Below, one piece after another: positions 9,936 through 25,409 of a stretch of DNA of 64,000 nucleotides; position 1 is the first letter of the stretch, and each line of letters begins with the position of its first letter. The stretch spans positions 7,502,001 through 7,566,000 of the forward strand of contig OY744462.1 in assembly GCA_963556145.1 (NCBI GenBank). Direction: 5' to 3'. A program made the translations under genes and the position numbers. Under the pieces are notes generated by a model, which ran no database searches, was not told the origin of the DNA, and saw only the letters and a program-made list of their open reading frames with translations. The DNA comes from Hygrocybe punicea. Lineage: Eukaryota; Basidiomycota; Agaricomycetes; Agaricales; Hygrophoraceae.

Positions 9936-12296
9936 TCATAGTCTTACAAACGATGTATCGATTCCATGCGAAAAATCCCAAATACATATTCTCTGATGCA
10001 AAACAAAAAAAAAAACCGCAATCAATCGTCACGTTATCGCCAAAAGAAGGAATAGGGAAAATAGAGGGCTCACCTGGTCTTCGCCGCACGAAACAATCTA
10101 AATAACATAACACGCCAGTCAGAACATGCAAGATAATGGAGAGATGTTGTCGAACCTTGGTACAATCAAACCCAATGCAAAATATCCGCCCCGTGTGTCC
10201 CCCAGTCAAGTCTACGACCAGCGCACCCGTATTACGGTTCCACACCTGCATCAAAACCATTGATTAAAACCAGTTGAAAAGATAAAGAAAAAAACACCAA
10301 CTCACCTTGATAGTCAAATCATAACTCCCACTCAACACAAAGTTCTCCCCAAGCGCCACGCTCCGCACCAAATCACCATGAACACACCCCTCCCCGCCCA
10401 CACGCCCTCCTGTACTCCCCGACGCACCACCACCACCACCACCACCACCATTCACGTTCCTACACGCCTGACATACCGCACACCTCTCCTCGTTAAACTG
10501 GAACTGGAACGGGAACGGGAACGGCGAAGATGGTTGAGGGGTCCCTTCATATTCAGGTGATGTAGACCAGCCCTGGAGAGACGTGATGTCGAAAAGTCGC
10601 AGGTGTTTGTCGGAGGAACCGGAAAGTATGTACGGAGGTCTGAAGTCGATCGACGCGATGCTGTGTGTGTGTATATCTCGTCAGTTATACCGGTGTAGTG
10701 ATCAAAAAATATGTCACATACCCCCGAGTGTGATGATTTTCAAAGGTCCGCAGGAGTGCTCCTGTCTGTGCATCCCAGAGTCTTATGGACCTGTCACCAG
10801 AGCCTGAAACGATGAGTGTCTGCGAAATGGACACAGCGTTGACGGCTGCACGGTGTGCACCCAGCACGAACTGCGGGTTCAAGTCCGGGAACCTGTATGT
10901 CCTCACAGTGCGATCTGAAAAAAAAGGAAAACCAATTAAAACCTTGTTGGGGAAAAAAAAGGCCCAAGAATTCCGAACCCTTGGAACAAGAGACGAGCCG
11001 CTCGTCATCGAACCGCACACAAAGCACACTATCTTCATGGTCGCAAATAACCTTCACAAGTGCATCCCGCGCCAGATCCCACACCGCGACCCGACGGTCG
11101 CTCCCAGCACTCGCAATCAGCCCATTCCACACACACAGGCTCAGCACACTGCTCTCATGCACCCCGCTAATAACACGCTCCACCAACCCAGTGCTCAAAT
11201 TCCACTCCCGGATCGACCGGTCGCGCGAACCCGTGAACAGCACCTGCACCCCGGTGGCGCCGTACGTGTACAGCTGCAAGCAGTATATGGTGTTGGTGTG
11301 CGTGTTGGTCGGCGCACCGCGTGTTTGCAGCGCAGAGAGGCGGTAGGAGGCGGAGAGGAAGCGGTTGTGCAGGCGGACGTGCGTCTGGTACAGCAGCTTG
11401 TAGTTCGCTTTGGCGAGGCTGGATGTGAACCCGTGTGACGGGAGAATGGACGGCGCGGAGTGGCGGGCAAAGGCTCTGGAGCGTTTTGGAGGGCGGATGG
11501 GGCGGGGAATTGTAGAGAGGTATAATGGGTTGACGTTACTGAATACAGAGGTTGATGCAAAGCCAGAGTCGTCTGGCGGTTGTTGCATGAACTCTCCACC
11601 GAACTCGTCGTCACCGAAATGGTGGTTGCCGCCGCCGCCGCCGCCACCACCCTCCTCGTCCGAATCCCCCATCCCTTCATCATCCGAGTCATCCCACGAC
11701 TGACGTGCTTGAGCAAGCATCGCCTCGAAACCTCGCACCCTCGACGGCTGCCTCCACTCCCACCCGCGAGCATCACACAGATTTTTCCACAAAAATTGGT
11801 CGTCAGCCAAAGTCCGCCAGCGGCGGCTAACAAGTGCACATTGCAGAAGGGTCTGAGCGGGCAGGTGGGTGAATAACTGGAGGGCCACCTCTGTTGGCAG
11901 AGACTATATGGATATATATGACATTTGTGAGTAACGCAAAACCGTGCCACACTGGGAATAAGCAGAAAAGTTTTACGTACCCCTACAACATCGAACTGTA
12001 AGAGCGGTGCGATGCGACGCTGAACGGTGGCAAGACGAGACCTGGGAAGGCTCGCCAGGAGTCTGTAAGCCAATTCTGAAGTGGACCATACTCGTAAATG
12101 AAAAGGCCGTGGATGGTTGGCATTAAACTAAGGAGCGCTCACCTTCACAATCATAAACGGAATTACCAACAGTACGGAGCAACCCGTCCCATTCCAAGCT
12201 TGGGTTTGGATGGATATTACAATGGGCACCAAAGACTTGCCCAGGTGCGTGCGAGTCGCCGTCTGTGAACCCCTCGTCGAAGAATAAAGTAGACAT
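9936..12296 (-). CDS. F-box/WD40-repeat protein (SCF ubiquitin ligase substrate receptor)
   Basis: Eight exons (12296-12143, 12075-11981, 11903-10979, 10914-10722, 10660-10306, 10245-10156, 10097-10074, 9992-9936) join in phase to 630 residues. The F-box begins at residue 84 (SLPTEVALQLFTHLPAQTLL, then LVSRRWRTLADDQFLW). A Gly/Asp/Glu-rich linker with a poly-Gly run follows, then WD40 blades with typical GH...WD spacing: TGSRDRSIREWNL, ASAGSDRRVAVWDL, SGSGDRSIRLWDA, SGSSDKHLRLFDI, SGSYDLTIKVWN and a last CGEDQRICIWDFS. Such proteins bind Skp1 through the F-box and recruit phosphorylated substrates to a cullin-RING ligase through the propeller. The family also includes Cdc4/Met30/Pof1 types, but I cannot assign an orthologue. 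A second poly-Gly/Cys insert (CAVCQACRNVN then poly-Gly) sits inside the propeller. The tiny 24-nt exon is supported by phase on both sides. Confidence 0.9.
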
Positions 12297-12731
12297 GCTT
12301 AAACAGCTGTAACAATGGTGAAGAAGCCAGGCGGCGTGGGGTTGTTGGGGTAATAGACAAAAGTGTAGCGAGGTAAAGTAAAAGTAAAGTTGGTATCCAC
12401 GGGTTACCGGTTACTATTTGGTTACAAGGTTACGCGTTACGGTACCAGTTTATTATTCCCGATAGCAACAATAACAGCCATCGGTTATACCCATTTTAGT
12501 AGTGTACAGCAACAATGAATAAATATAGACGGGTATAGACAAAATCCATGGAAAAAAAAGTGCCTTGCTCTCCAAGTCAGGTCAAGAATTTCCATGTCCC
12601 AATAGCCAAAGGCCATAAGCCATTATAAAACCGGAGCAGAAAATGAGGCAACGGAAAAGGGTGCTGCCAGAAACGATATCAACACATCGAATGAAGATGA
12701 TGAAAGAAAGAGAACGCTAACTCGCTGTATT
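12297..12731. other. Intergenic, nothing recognised
   Basis: Promoter side of the F-box gene and 3' side of the SH3 gene. It includes a stretch of short GGTTAC/GTTACC-like repeats at about 12400-12445 but no gene. Confidence 0.35.
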
Positions 12732-13856
12732 CTAGTATCGTCCGCCAGCAGCGAGACTGCTCACTCTTCTCGAATGTCTGCGATCGGGTGTGCTATAACC
12801 AGACTCCAACCTATCCAAACACTCCAGCGGTACCATCCCTTGTTCACCATTCCCGTTGGCACACAAAGCCCATCCATCGTCGTACTCGCCCAGCACACGC
12901 ACCGTCTCGCCGGTCGAGATGGTGAGCTCGTCGGGGAGGGAAGGGATAAACGTGCATTGCACCGTCGCAAACTTGAACAACAATGAAGGGGTGCGGCGGC
13001 TACTGCTTGCGACGAGTGAGGTAGGGCTCGGCAACGACGTCGCCGTGGGGGAAGGGTTATTGTAGGTCATCGGCGGCGGGGTGATGAGTGGTTGCTGGGG
13101 TACTTGACCTTGCGCCTCAGATGACATGTCACTGGAGTTGTACACGGGTACCGGAATTCGGCGAGGCTTCTCGAAGCTCGAACCGCTGCCACCTGCACCG
13201 GGGCCGTAATTCGTGTTACTCACAGGTTTGCCCAAGAGTCCCCCAGTCCAGGTGGCCCTCGTCCGCATCCGCTTTCTGATGTACACCTTCCTGACGATAA
13301 CGACCGAGAGTGCGATAAGACCTGTCAAGACAAGGACCACGACAATGGCTGCTATGTTTCCAGCGGGCATGGATTTGGATTTGGCTTTGCCGGAGTGTTC
13401 TGATGCTGATCCGACGATAGAAGTGCTGGCAGGTGCTGCGCTGCTGAATTGCACAGGGGTTACGGCGGCCGTTGGGGGTGATGGCGGCTCTGACGAAGAA
13501 GTAGAAAGTGCAGCGAGGTTGGTAGAGAAGGAGGAGGAGGAGGAGGAGGAGAAGTAGATCGAGGAAGTAATGGGAGGAGGCAATGCGGTTTTGCTGGGCT
13601 TAACCGCTGTTTCGGTAGGAGGGAGGGCGAGCACAGTAACCGTGATTGGAGCAGTGAGTGTGAAGCCGTCTGTAGCGACCTCGTCAAAGGTTTCGCGTTC
13701 TACCGGAGGGAGACGCTTTAGATGACCACCCCGGCCAGCGGGGAAACGTCTTGACAACTCGTTATGCATAACAGACTGAAGCGGTGGCCCCGAGTGTGCG
13801 GACGACGCTGGAAGAGGTCGTAATGAGCGTGAAAAGATCCGCTGAGGGATCCGCAA
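12732..13856 (-). CDS. Single-pass membrane protein with C-terminal SH3 domain
   Basis: One open frame of 374 codons. Residues about 75-165 are Ser/Thr/Pro-rich and probably exposed outside the membrane. Residues 167-189 are a strong transmembrane helix (IAAIVVVLVLTGLIALSVVI) followed by a basic KVYIRKRMRTR stop-transfer. The cytoplasmic tail is Pro-rich, and residues about 294-350 form an SH3 domain: FATVQCTFIPSLPDELTI, then GETVRVLGEYDDGWALC and QGMVPLECLDRL. The layout resembles fungal SH3 membrane proteins of the Fus1 or Sho1 type, which scaffold polarity or osmosensing signalling; Sho1 has four helices, so a Fus1-like organisation fits better. There is no clear signal peptide at the first Met. 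A start at Met30, or an upstream exon, is possible. A purine-rich block upstream (13881-14000, pyrimidine-rich on the coding strand) suits a fungal promoter. Confidence 0.78.
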   Translation of the reverse strand: MRIPQRIFSRSLRPLPASSAHSGPPLQSVMHNELSRRFPAGRGGHLKRLPPVERETFDEVATDGFTLTAPITVTVLALPPTETAVKPSKTALPPPITSSIYFSSSSSSSFSTNLAALSTSSSEPPSPPTAAVTPVQFSSAAPASTSIVGSASEHSGKAKSKSMPAGNIAAIVVVLVLTGLIALSVVIVRKVYIRKRMRTRATWTGGLLGKPVSNTNYGPGAGGSGSSFEKPRRIPVPVYNSSDMSSEAQGQVPQQPLITPPPMTYNNPSPTATSLPSPTSLVASSSRRTPSLLFKFATVQCTFIPSLPDELTISTGETVRVLGEYDDGWALCANGNGEQGMVPLECLDRLESGYSTPDRRHSRRVSSLAAGGRY

Positions 13857-14934
13857 GGGAGAAAAGACAAATTAAATAATGTGTCGCAGTGGGTGGGTGG
13901 GGGTTCTGCTGCGGCTGGCGCGCTGGAGGATGAGGGAGACGGTGGGGGAGACGGGGAGACGGGTGAAGGTGGTGGGGGAGAGGACGGAGAAAAGGCAATA
14001 ATAATAAAGAAGCTGACGACCGGAGTAACGCTTTTGGAAGGTCGGTTAATCACAGATTCACAGTCGCGGTATCCATCAGTTCGCTCTGGCACCCTGGCAC
14101 CGGCACAGTCACAGTCTCGCAAAAACCTGGCCTGACAGATGCCATGGGACCGGTGGGACCGCCCATTGTCCATACACACCGGCGACTCGGAACGCCCACC
14201 AACAAGCCTTGGCTCATCTCCACTGCCAGCTCGTGGGTCCGAGAGTCGTTGGTAACCGTTGGGACTCCCTTTTCACAGCCAAAAGGTCGTTTTCCGTTGT
14301 TGCCAATGCACCGCCTCTGCCAGGGATTTGGTGACAGATGTATCCAGATTGGACCCTACAAACCTCTTATTCCGTCTCCTGGGGCCTCGCGTTGCAAGGA
14401 CTGATGCGCCCTGGGCTAATAACACTTTAACAGTCATATAACTGATATCAGATCATATTACAGCAAATGACTGCACAGTCAAATAAATCACAAGGTAAAC
14501 TTTTTTCTCTCCTTCCCGGGCCGTCGGCAACGCTGCTATATTATCCTTCACTACAGAATTTGCCTATCCTGCGCGGGCGTTCCATGCCTCTTCTGGCTGC
14601 AGATTGATACGCCCTCACAGGGCACGACAACCGAAAATGGCTATACAGGTTAGCTTTGGTGTTACCACTTTTGTTATGCACCGCCTTGGGCAGGGATAGT
14701 GGTGACGGATGCCATACAGCAACCCACGAGGAATCCTTTTCATGCCGTCTTGTATTCTGACCGCAATGCGACCACGCCAATATGACTATCAGGAAATTTG
14801 TGTTTCAAAGTGTGCTGTCACTTGCGGAACTGTCCATGAGATTACGGTAAAATATACATTCATACGTACATACATGCGCAGGTCGATTATAAATAAATCT
14901 AACAAACCTACCTCTTCTCATGATCATTATTCCC
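13857..14934. other. Intergenic/promoter region with a short direct repeat
   Basis: No gene recognised. A weak direct repeat, GCACCGCCT(C/T)(T/G)G(C)CAGGGAT... followed by GTGACAGATG/GTGACGGATG, occurs at about 14307-14342 and 14678-14712. The left part is the pyrimidine-rich promoter of the SH3 gene, the right part the 3' flank of the SNF2 gene. Confidence 0.4.
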
Positions 14935-19459
<4,525 letters not shown>

Positions 19460-20029
19460 TAGAAGACAAGACTCCGGCCTAGGAGGAGACTATGGTTGAC
19501 ACGTTGGGGTAGTATTTTACTACTCACTAACTTGAACTTGAGCAGTGTGGCGGGCCGGCATCAGCAAAAGTGCAGATATTGTCATGTGGTCCCGGCAATG
19601 TGCGGCCGAATGGTCGGGTAACCTCAAATTTACGACGTGCCCGGGCCAGTGCTAGTCACTGGGTGCACGCCGTATGCAGTTCCTGATATCTTATAATTTT
19701 GCTATGATGGACGGCAGACATCTTGATTAGCTCGGAAGGGCGGGGGGTTGTACAAGACCTTGACAAGTGTTGCCACGGCTCGGCTCGGCTCGGCTCCGGC
19801 TCGGCTGATGGCGGCTACACCATATTTGGCTTACAAGCTGGACTTCGCAATACAGGCTGCTGATGAGTCAAATAAAGTGGCTATAGACTGAAGTCTCAGT
19901 GCAAATACGAAGAGCAACTATAAATGTATTCATTACCTATAGACTGAAGTCTATAGGTACATCAGTCTAAGATATAAATCAGGGAAAAAGGCCTCAGTGT
20001 GTTGGGAATAGTCGCGGAAAGGATTAGTA
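19460..20029. other. Intergenic with GGCTC tandem repeat and short palindrome
   Basis: Promoter side of the SNF2 gene. A CGGCT/GGCTC run lies at about 19775-19807. An inverted repeat with 10-bp arms (CCTATAGACT...AGTCTATAGG) lies at about 19938-19959, and a partial echo at about 19882. No gene is seen. Confidence 0.5.
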
Positions 20030-20412
20030 CAGTGTTCAATGGCTCCTTTGAACACTACCAGTCCTTTGAACACCCTGATATAATTGATTCTGTACTGATT
20101 TCTACTGCTAAAAAATGTTCTAATTCCTTCAGTGTATTATCTGAACCTATCTAGATATTGTTTTTTATTCAGAACCACCAATAAAATTAGAAACTGAATA
20201 TTCATAAAGTAGAGAGAAATCTGATCACTCCTTTGAACACTAATGTTTTGACCATAAAACATTCCAGTATCAACAGATTTCTTTGAAAATTGGATTGAGA
20301 GGTCTTGAGATATATGAGCAACCTTCTGTCTATTCAGATTTTGTTCAAGATAATTTGGCTACCTGTGGCATTTGAGGGAAATTTTTGTGTTCAAAGGAGC
20401 CATTGAATACTG
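20030..20412. mobile_element. Mariner-type MITE (383 bp), TA target duplication
   Basis: Terminal inverted repeats of about 26 bp start CAGTGTTCAATGGCTCC at 20030 and close as the complement at 20412 (one mismatch, GTG versus ATA-type). The element is flanked by TA at 20028-20029 and 20413-20414. Inner copies of CCTTTGAACAC repeat near both ends and centrally. No coding capacity is seen. TA duplication and CAGT ends are typical of Tc1/mariner-derived MITEs. Confidence 0.8.
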
Positions 20413-20443
20413 TAATCCGTATCACGTGACCCCGGAACCTGTC

Positions 20444-20690
20444 TGATGAATAATGCTGAAGCACAGCAACATGTGTATTCTACTCACCACAAGAAACTTC
20501 TAGTAGATTTAGCTAGTAGTATAAAAGCCCTCTCAGAGAGAGGCAAAATATAATTCATTCCACATAAAATAACTTAGCAGTCAACAACCACTGCAACTAT
20601 ATATTCCAATAGGTTATGAGCCCTGAATGGCTTTAATGGAAACATGGTCACGCACCTCCGAACATCGCATTACCACCTCGTATACTAGCC
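20444..20690 (+). promoter_or_regulatory. Probable 5' LTR, TATA box and primer site of copia element
   Basis: A TGATGAATAATGCTG start, a TATAAAA box at 20519-20525, an end near 20613 and a GGTTATGAGCCC primer-like site just after it fit a short (about 170-bp) copia LTR. The matching 3' LTR was not found in the window, so the limits are approximate. Confidence 0.5.
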
Positions 20691-20694
20691 GACT

Positions 20695-21425
20695 ATGATG
20701 GACAAAGTCACGCACACATTGGGATCCTACCAGATTGAGTTATTGAAGGGAAACAATTGGATGCCATGGAAGAGACGGATGTTAGCCATGCTTCGGGATC
20801 TTGGGTTAGAGACATACATCGATGTGGAATCAAAGGCCCCTGTCCTGGCGGACGCATCCTGTCCAACATCAGAAGAATCCAAAGCGATGAAGAAATGGCA
20901 TGGCGGAGATGCCAAGACGAGGACGCAGATCAAGCTCGCAATTGGCAACACGGAAATGATACATATCATTGGCGCACACACGGTGAGTGAGATGTGGAAG
21001 CAGCTAACCTTGGTAAAGGAATCCAGGGGGAAGCTCAGAATATTAGCAACGCAACCCGCATCGTACCAGTTGATTGCTAAAGAAGGATTTGACCTAATCG
21101 AGCACATATCAAAGCTCCGGAAACTGCAGGAGGAACTCCACCTGATGGGAAGCCTCGTTTCCGATGAAGACTTTGTGATGATACTTGTATCCTCCTTACT
21201 GGAAAGTTGGGACTTGTATACATCAGCGTATTTAGGCTTGAAGAAGGACAGAACATCACTGATGTCACATGAGCAGTTGCGATCCTATTGGAGGAAGACC
21301 ACAGGTGCCGTGAGTGCAGCGGAGATCCTAACAACGTTGCTATGCACGGGAGGTTCACCGGAAAGCACCATGGAAAGGGTAACGGAAAGCAGAAAGCGGC
21401 TGATTCTGAAATGGAATGCTTCAAC
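20695..21425 (+). pseudogene. Copia gag (UBN2-type), 5' part
   Basis: The frame starts MMDKVTHTLGSYQIELLKGN and contains NWMPWKRRMLAMLRDLGLE, KKWHGGDAKTRTQIKLAIGN and EMWKQLTLVKES, the layout of copia-type gag (UBN2/Retrotran_gag). It forms the particle coat in this family. It is cut after EMECFN by the hAT insertion at 21426. The rest of the zinc knuckle (CHKKGHMVKDC) resumes at 39694, completing CX2CX4HX4C. Confidence 0.85.
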
Positions 21426-21707
21426 TAGTGTTGCTGAAGTCGGGTTTGGTCCAGTTTTCGGCCTTTTTGGCTAAACTGAAAACCGGACCCTCGGTTCAGT
21501 TTGGCCCTTCTGCTGAACTGGAACCGGGACCGCATGGGACCATTCTGTGCAGTTTGGTCTGCATCTGGATGCAGTTTGGACCACGAACCGTCCTCCTCCA
21601 CCCTCAAATTTCCTCACAAGCCACAGTGCCACGTCAATTGACGTGGGCTGGGGTTGCGAGGAGTTCGGATGGGTGGGGAGGATGGAGGGACCTTCGTTCT
21701 GCTGTGT

Positions 21708-21985
21708 CACCGCTGTTGCTGCAGCTGCAGCGGCCGCCGCTGCCATTGGTGCTGCGTCACTGCCAGCACCGTTGTTGCTACTGCTGCCATTGGTGCCGCT
21801 GCTGCTGCTGCTGTCGCCATTGCTGCTGCTGCTGCTGTCGCCATTGCTGCTGCCGCTGCTGTCGCCATTGCTGCTGCCGCTGCTGTCGACAATGCTGCTG
21901 CTGCTGCTGCTGTTGTCGACAATGCTGCTGCTGCTGTCAACGATGCTGCTGCTGCTGCTGCCATTGCTGCGGTTGTTGCCGCCAC
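21708..21985. repeat. CTG/GCTGCT-rich imperfect microsatellite inside hAT-1
   Basis: Runs of CTG interrupted by CCATTG and TCGACAATG blocks are repeated several times. They give long Ala, Leu, Cys or Ser frames on every reading, which are not genes. Confidence 0.85.
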
Positions 21986-22003
21986 CGTTTTCGTTGCAGC
22001 CGT

Positions 22004-22839
22004 TGATACGGTTTCCACGTCTATGACCCCGGATAAAGAGATAATAAAAGATGAAAACGTCGCAAAGGTGCGAACGGGACTTGGGACACTCTCGACAATA
22101 ACGCGATAATGCGTGATAATATGCGCGATCAAATAAACAAACGCGGAGGGTCGCGAGATAACGCGATTTCGCAACGCAGTGATAAACAAGAATCGGAAGG
22201 CTCAACTGGGTGTCCTAGATGACAGCGCGATATGCGGTGATGACGCGACGAGACGGAGGTTCTGCGCTACGACTTAGGTCACGATAGCGGAGAGTACGCG
22301 ATGAGGAGAGATGCAGATTCGAGTGGGAATGACTAGATCTTTTTAAAACTTAAGACGCAAACTAGTGGAGAGGGGAGAACTGGGTTCTTCTTCGTATATT
22401 TTCTACTACAGGACACTTTTTATATTCTAAAGGGATAGGGGGAAAGGGTGGATGAGTGAAATAGAAATGCAGCGAAATATCGCATGAAAGCAACGAAATG
22501 GGAACGGAATAGCGAAGGATTTGAAATAACGGCGAATATCACATGAAAGTCGGCGAAAAGACGAAGATAAACCGGATGAATTACATTTCTGGTATCGGAC
22601 TCGGTGTCCGAACTTGTAGGACGTGTTTAACGGTTGTGTTTCAGTGTATTGAGACCGGGCTGCGCCGTTAAGATACAGCGAAAATGTCACAGTCACGCGC
22701 GTGTCAATCGGCGTAAGTCGCGCAAGTCGCGGGCGGCGCGCTGATGTTTCGCATGTACGCGGGACGCGGAAGAGTTGTAGGGAAAGTAGAATTGGAACCT
22801 ATGAGAGATTCCGTGCCCAAAGGGAGAGACTGCGTATCA
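22004..22839 (-). repeat. LTR of gypsy A (3' LTR in element orientation)
   Basis: 836 bp, TG...CA ends, with many CGCGATAA-like motifs. It differs from its partner at about 18 sites, nearly all CpG transitions. Confidence 0.9.
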
Positions 22840-22983
22840 TTTTTCCTCCTTACTGAAATCTTGACTGTCCTCAGTCAATCGCGTGGGCTGTGGGAAAGTC
22901 ACGTGCGAGTCTGACTTATAAACAGAAGCGACGCGTCGATGTTTGCTAACCTTTGTCTTCGACCTTCACCATCAATCCGTACG

Positions 22984-24046
22984 ATGACACACCTGATGGC
23001 CGAATTCGTCGCCGCTGCCTTCGAGGCCCTCAAGACGCACACGGACGCGAAACCAGCGGAGGGCGCTGCCGGAGAACAGTGGATCGCGTGGGGACAGGAT
23101 TTCGAAGAGCTCCTGGTAAGTCATCGCAACTGTGCTAACCTTTTCGCTGACTACCTTTGCTCAACAGTACAATTATCTCGAGTTCGAACGAACAACCGGG
23201 CCGATGGAGAGTAGCAAGGAAGTCGAGGAGATGCGGAGGGACGCCGTCGCGGCGTTGGACTTCATCGAGGACGAGCAGGCATTGCAATGGGGTGGGGAGA
23301 TTTTGCTCCCGAGGTTGCATGCCAAGGCGAAGAAAGCTCGAGAAGACGCGAGGAAGGCAAAGGAGGCTGCTGAGGCGGAGCAAAAAGCGCGCGAGGCGCA
23401 CGAAGCCGAGCAGAAGAAGATTCGCGAGGCTGAGATCGAGCGGACCAGGTTGGCGAAGGAGGCTGCGGACAGAGCTGCGGAACAAAAGGAACGTGCCAAG
23501 GTCCTATATGCGCGGTTCCTGCGCAAAGAGATCACACGGGACAAAATGGCGAGGTTGATGACGGGGTTGAACAAGGGGGATGGGGGGTAGCAAGACGGAA
23601 GTGGGCTCGCAGGGGGAAGAGGAGATAGGATTCGAAATGGAATACGAAGGGCAGGGGGGGCCATCGAAAAAGCGCAGGAGGGTCGGTCCCGGGAAGGACC
23701 TTCGCGATGTCCAAGGCAAGGTAAGTAACCAGTCAAACTTTACCATTCGTCTGTACTCATGAAAACTTCGTAGTGCGATCGTTGCCGTGCAGCGAGGGCG
23801 GCCGACGTCGTTTGCGAGTTCGACGAGCAGGACCCACGGTGCAGGAGGTGCCGTGACGCGAAGCAAGGATGCTTTTGGAACAGGGTGAACCGGATGGGGC
23901 AGAGGAAATGCGGGCGGAGCACGCCGAGGAAGCCGGTTTCCAGCAAAGGTCACGCGGACAAGGGAAAGGTGCAGGTGGATAAGGGGAAAAGGAGGGAGAG
24001 AAACCAGCCGCCCCCCCGAGGTAAGTTGCTAAAACGACAGGGTATC
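22984..24046 (+). pseudogene. Accessory gene antisense to gypsy A: coiled coil plus Zn-cluster-like motif
   Basis: It lies between the lost pol end and the left LTR of A, on the opposite strand. Exon 1 22984-23115 (MTHLMAEFVAAAFEALKTHT) joins in phase to exon 2 at 23168, which is a long charged Ala/Glu/Lys coiled coil (residues about 85-165). A stop comes at 23588-23590 in a G-rich run (GGGGGATGGGGGGTAG). A +1 shift there continues into SKTEVGSQGEEEIGFEMEYE and a basic KKRRR. An intron 23721-23773 then leads to CDRCRAARAADVVCEF and CRRCRDAKQGCFW, a CX2CX9CX8CX2CX6C array like a loose Zn2Cys6 cluster. A third intron starts at 24021 but is cut by hAT-2. A TATA-like ACTTATAAAC lies at about 22914. 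The G-run shift could be a sequencing error. Function is unknown; a DNA-binding or regulatory accessory protein is a guess. Confidence 0.55.
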
Positions 24047-24586
24047 TAGTGTTGCCGTAGTTCGGTTCCGAACCTAGCCGAACCCGGTTCAAACCCCGAA
24101 CTGAACCCGGGGTTCAGTCTAAGTTCAGCCAAATGCTGAACCGGACCGCGGGTTCGGTTCAGGGTTTCGAGGCTGGCCGGATTTCCTGAACAGCTCCAAA
24201 CCGCGTCCAAACCGCGAACGCGGATATTTTTAAGGAATTTATTTCATTTGTTTTTCATATTTCTTTACTTACCATTTCGTGTTAAACGGTATCATGTGAC
24301 CGGCCGTGACGAGGTAGCTTTCACGCGACACAGCAACATCAACGCGGATTGAACACAACACAATTTGTGTTGTGTTCCTCAAGGTAAGTTTCCTTTTTTT
24401 CTTAACTTTACTAATGTTATTTGCGACAGGAAAATCGACAACCACGGCAACGACAACCACGACGCCCAGCAGCAGCAGCAGCAATGTCGGCAGCAGCAGC
24501 AACAGCGGCAGCGGCAACGGCAACAGCAGCAACAGCAGGAGTGCAGCAGCAACAGCAGCAACGGAAACGGCAACGGCAATGGCAAC

Positions 24587-24617
<31 letters not shown>

Positions 24618-24650
24618 ACGGCCACGACAGCAGCAGCAGCGCCGGCAGCG

Positions 24651-24681
<31 letters not shown>

Positions 24682-24780
24682 CGCAGGAGCAACAGCAGCA
24701 ACGGCGGCAGCAGCAACGGCGGCAACAGCAGCAGCAGCAGCAGCAGCAGCGCCGGCAGCGGCAGCAGCAGCAGCAGCAGC

Positions 24781-24818
<38 letters not shown>

Positions 24819-25409
24819 CGCAGGAGCAACAGCAGCAACGGCGGCAGCAGCAACGGCGGCAACAGCAGCAGCAGCAGCAGCAACGCTGGCAGCAGCAACA
24901 CCGGCAGCAGCAGCAGCTGCTGCTGGTGCATCAAGCCCCAACATCACCATCAGCGGCGGCAACAACAACGGCAACCACCACCACGACGGCCAGCAGCAGC
25001 AGCAGCAGCAATGCCGGCAGCAGCAGCAACAGCGGCAGCGGCAACGGCAACAGCAGCAGCAGGAGCGCAGCAGCGACGGCGACAGCAGCAGCAGCAGCAG
25101 CACCAGCAGTGGGAGCGGCAGCAGCAGCAGCAACAGCACCAGACGGCTCCCCCGTAGCCCAACTTCCTCGCGAAGCGTAGCACCGTATCAATTGATACGT
25201 GCCTGCCATTCGCGAGGAGAACGGAGCTCAGGGGTGAGCCAACCTCGGTCTGGGGTTCAGACCGCGTCTGAACCCAGACCGAACGCTAAGAGATGGTTCA
25301 AAGCCGTTCGGGTCCAGGTTTGGCCATGCGCCAAACCGGACCCGAAGTTCAGTTCGCGGTTCCGCCAAAAAGGGTCGGAACCAGACCGAACTGAACTTCG
25401 GCAACACTA
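24047..25409 (+). mobile_element. Non-autonomous hAT element (hAT-2), 1363 bp, mismatched flanks
   Basis: It starts TAGTGTTGCCGTAGTTCGG and ends with the complement of TAGTGTTGCCGAAGTTCAG. The interior has a conserved GTAAGT...TTGCGACAG intron-like block, an AACACAACACAA near-palindrome, a long CAG/CAA/CGG tract (24468-25140) and the 16-bp palindrome CGTATCAATTGATACG (25184-25199). The 8 bp on the left (AGGGTATC) and on the right (ATCCAGAG) do not match, unlike the sister copies, which suggests deletion or recombination between two copies. Confidence 0.85.
24468..25140. repeat. CAG-rich hypervariable tract of hAT-2
   Basis: Interrupted (CAG)n with CAA, CGG and GGAGCG blocks. Internal near-duplicates of the same blocks explain why this copy is longer than hAT-3 and hAT-4. 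All six reading frames are open over long distances because of composition. Confidence 0.9.
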
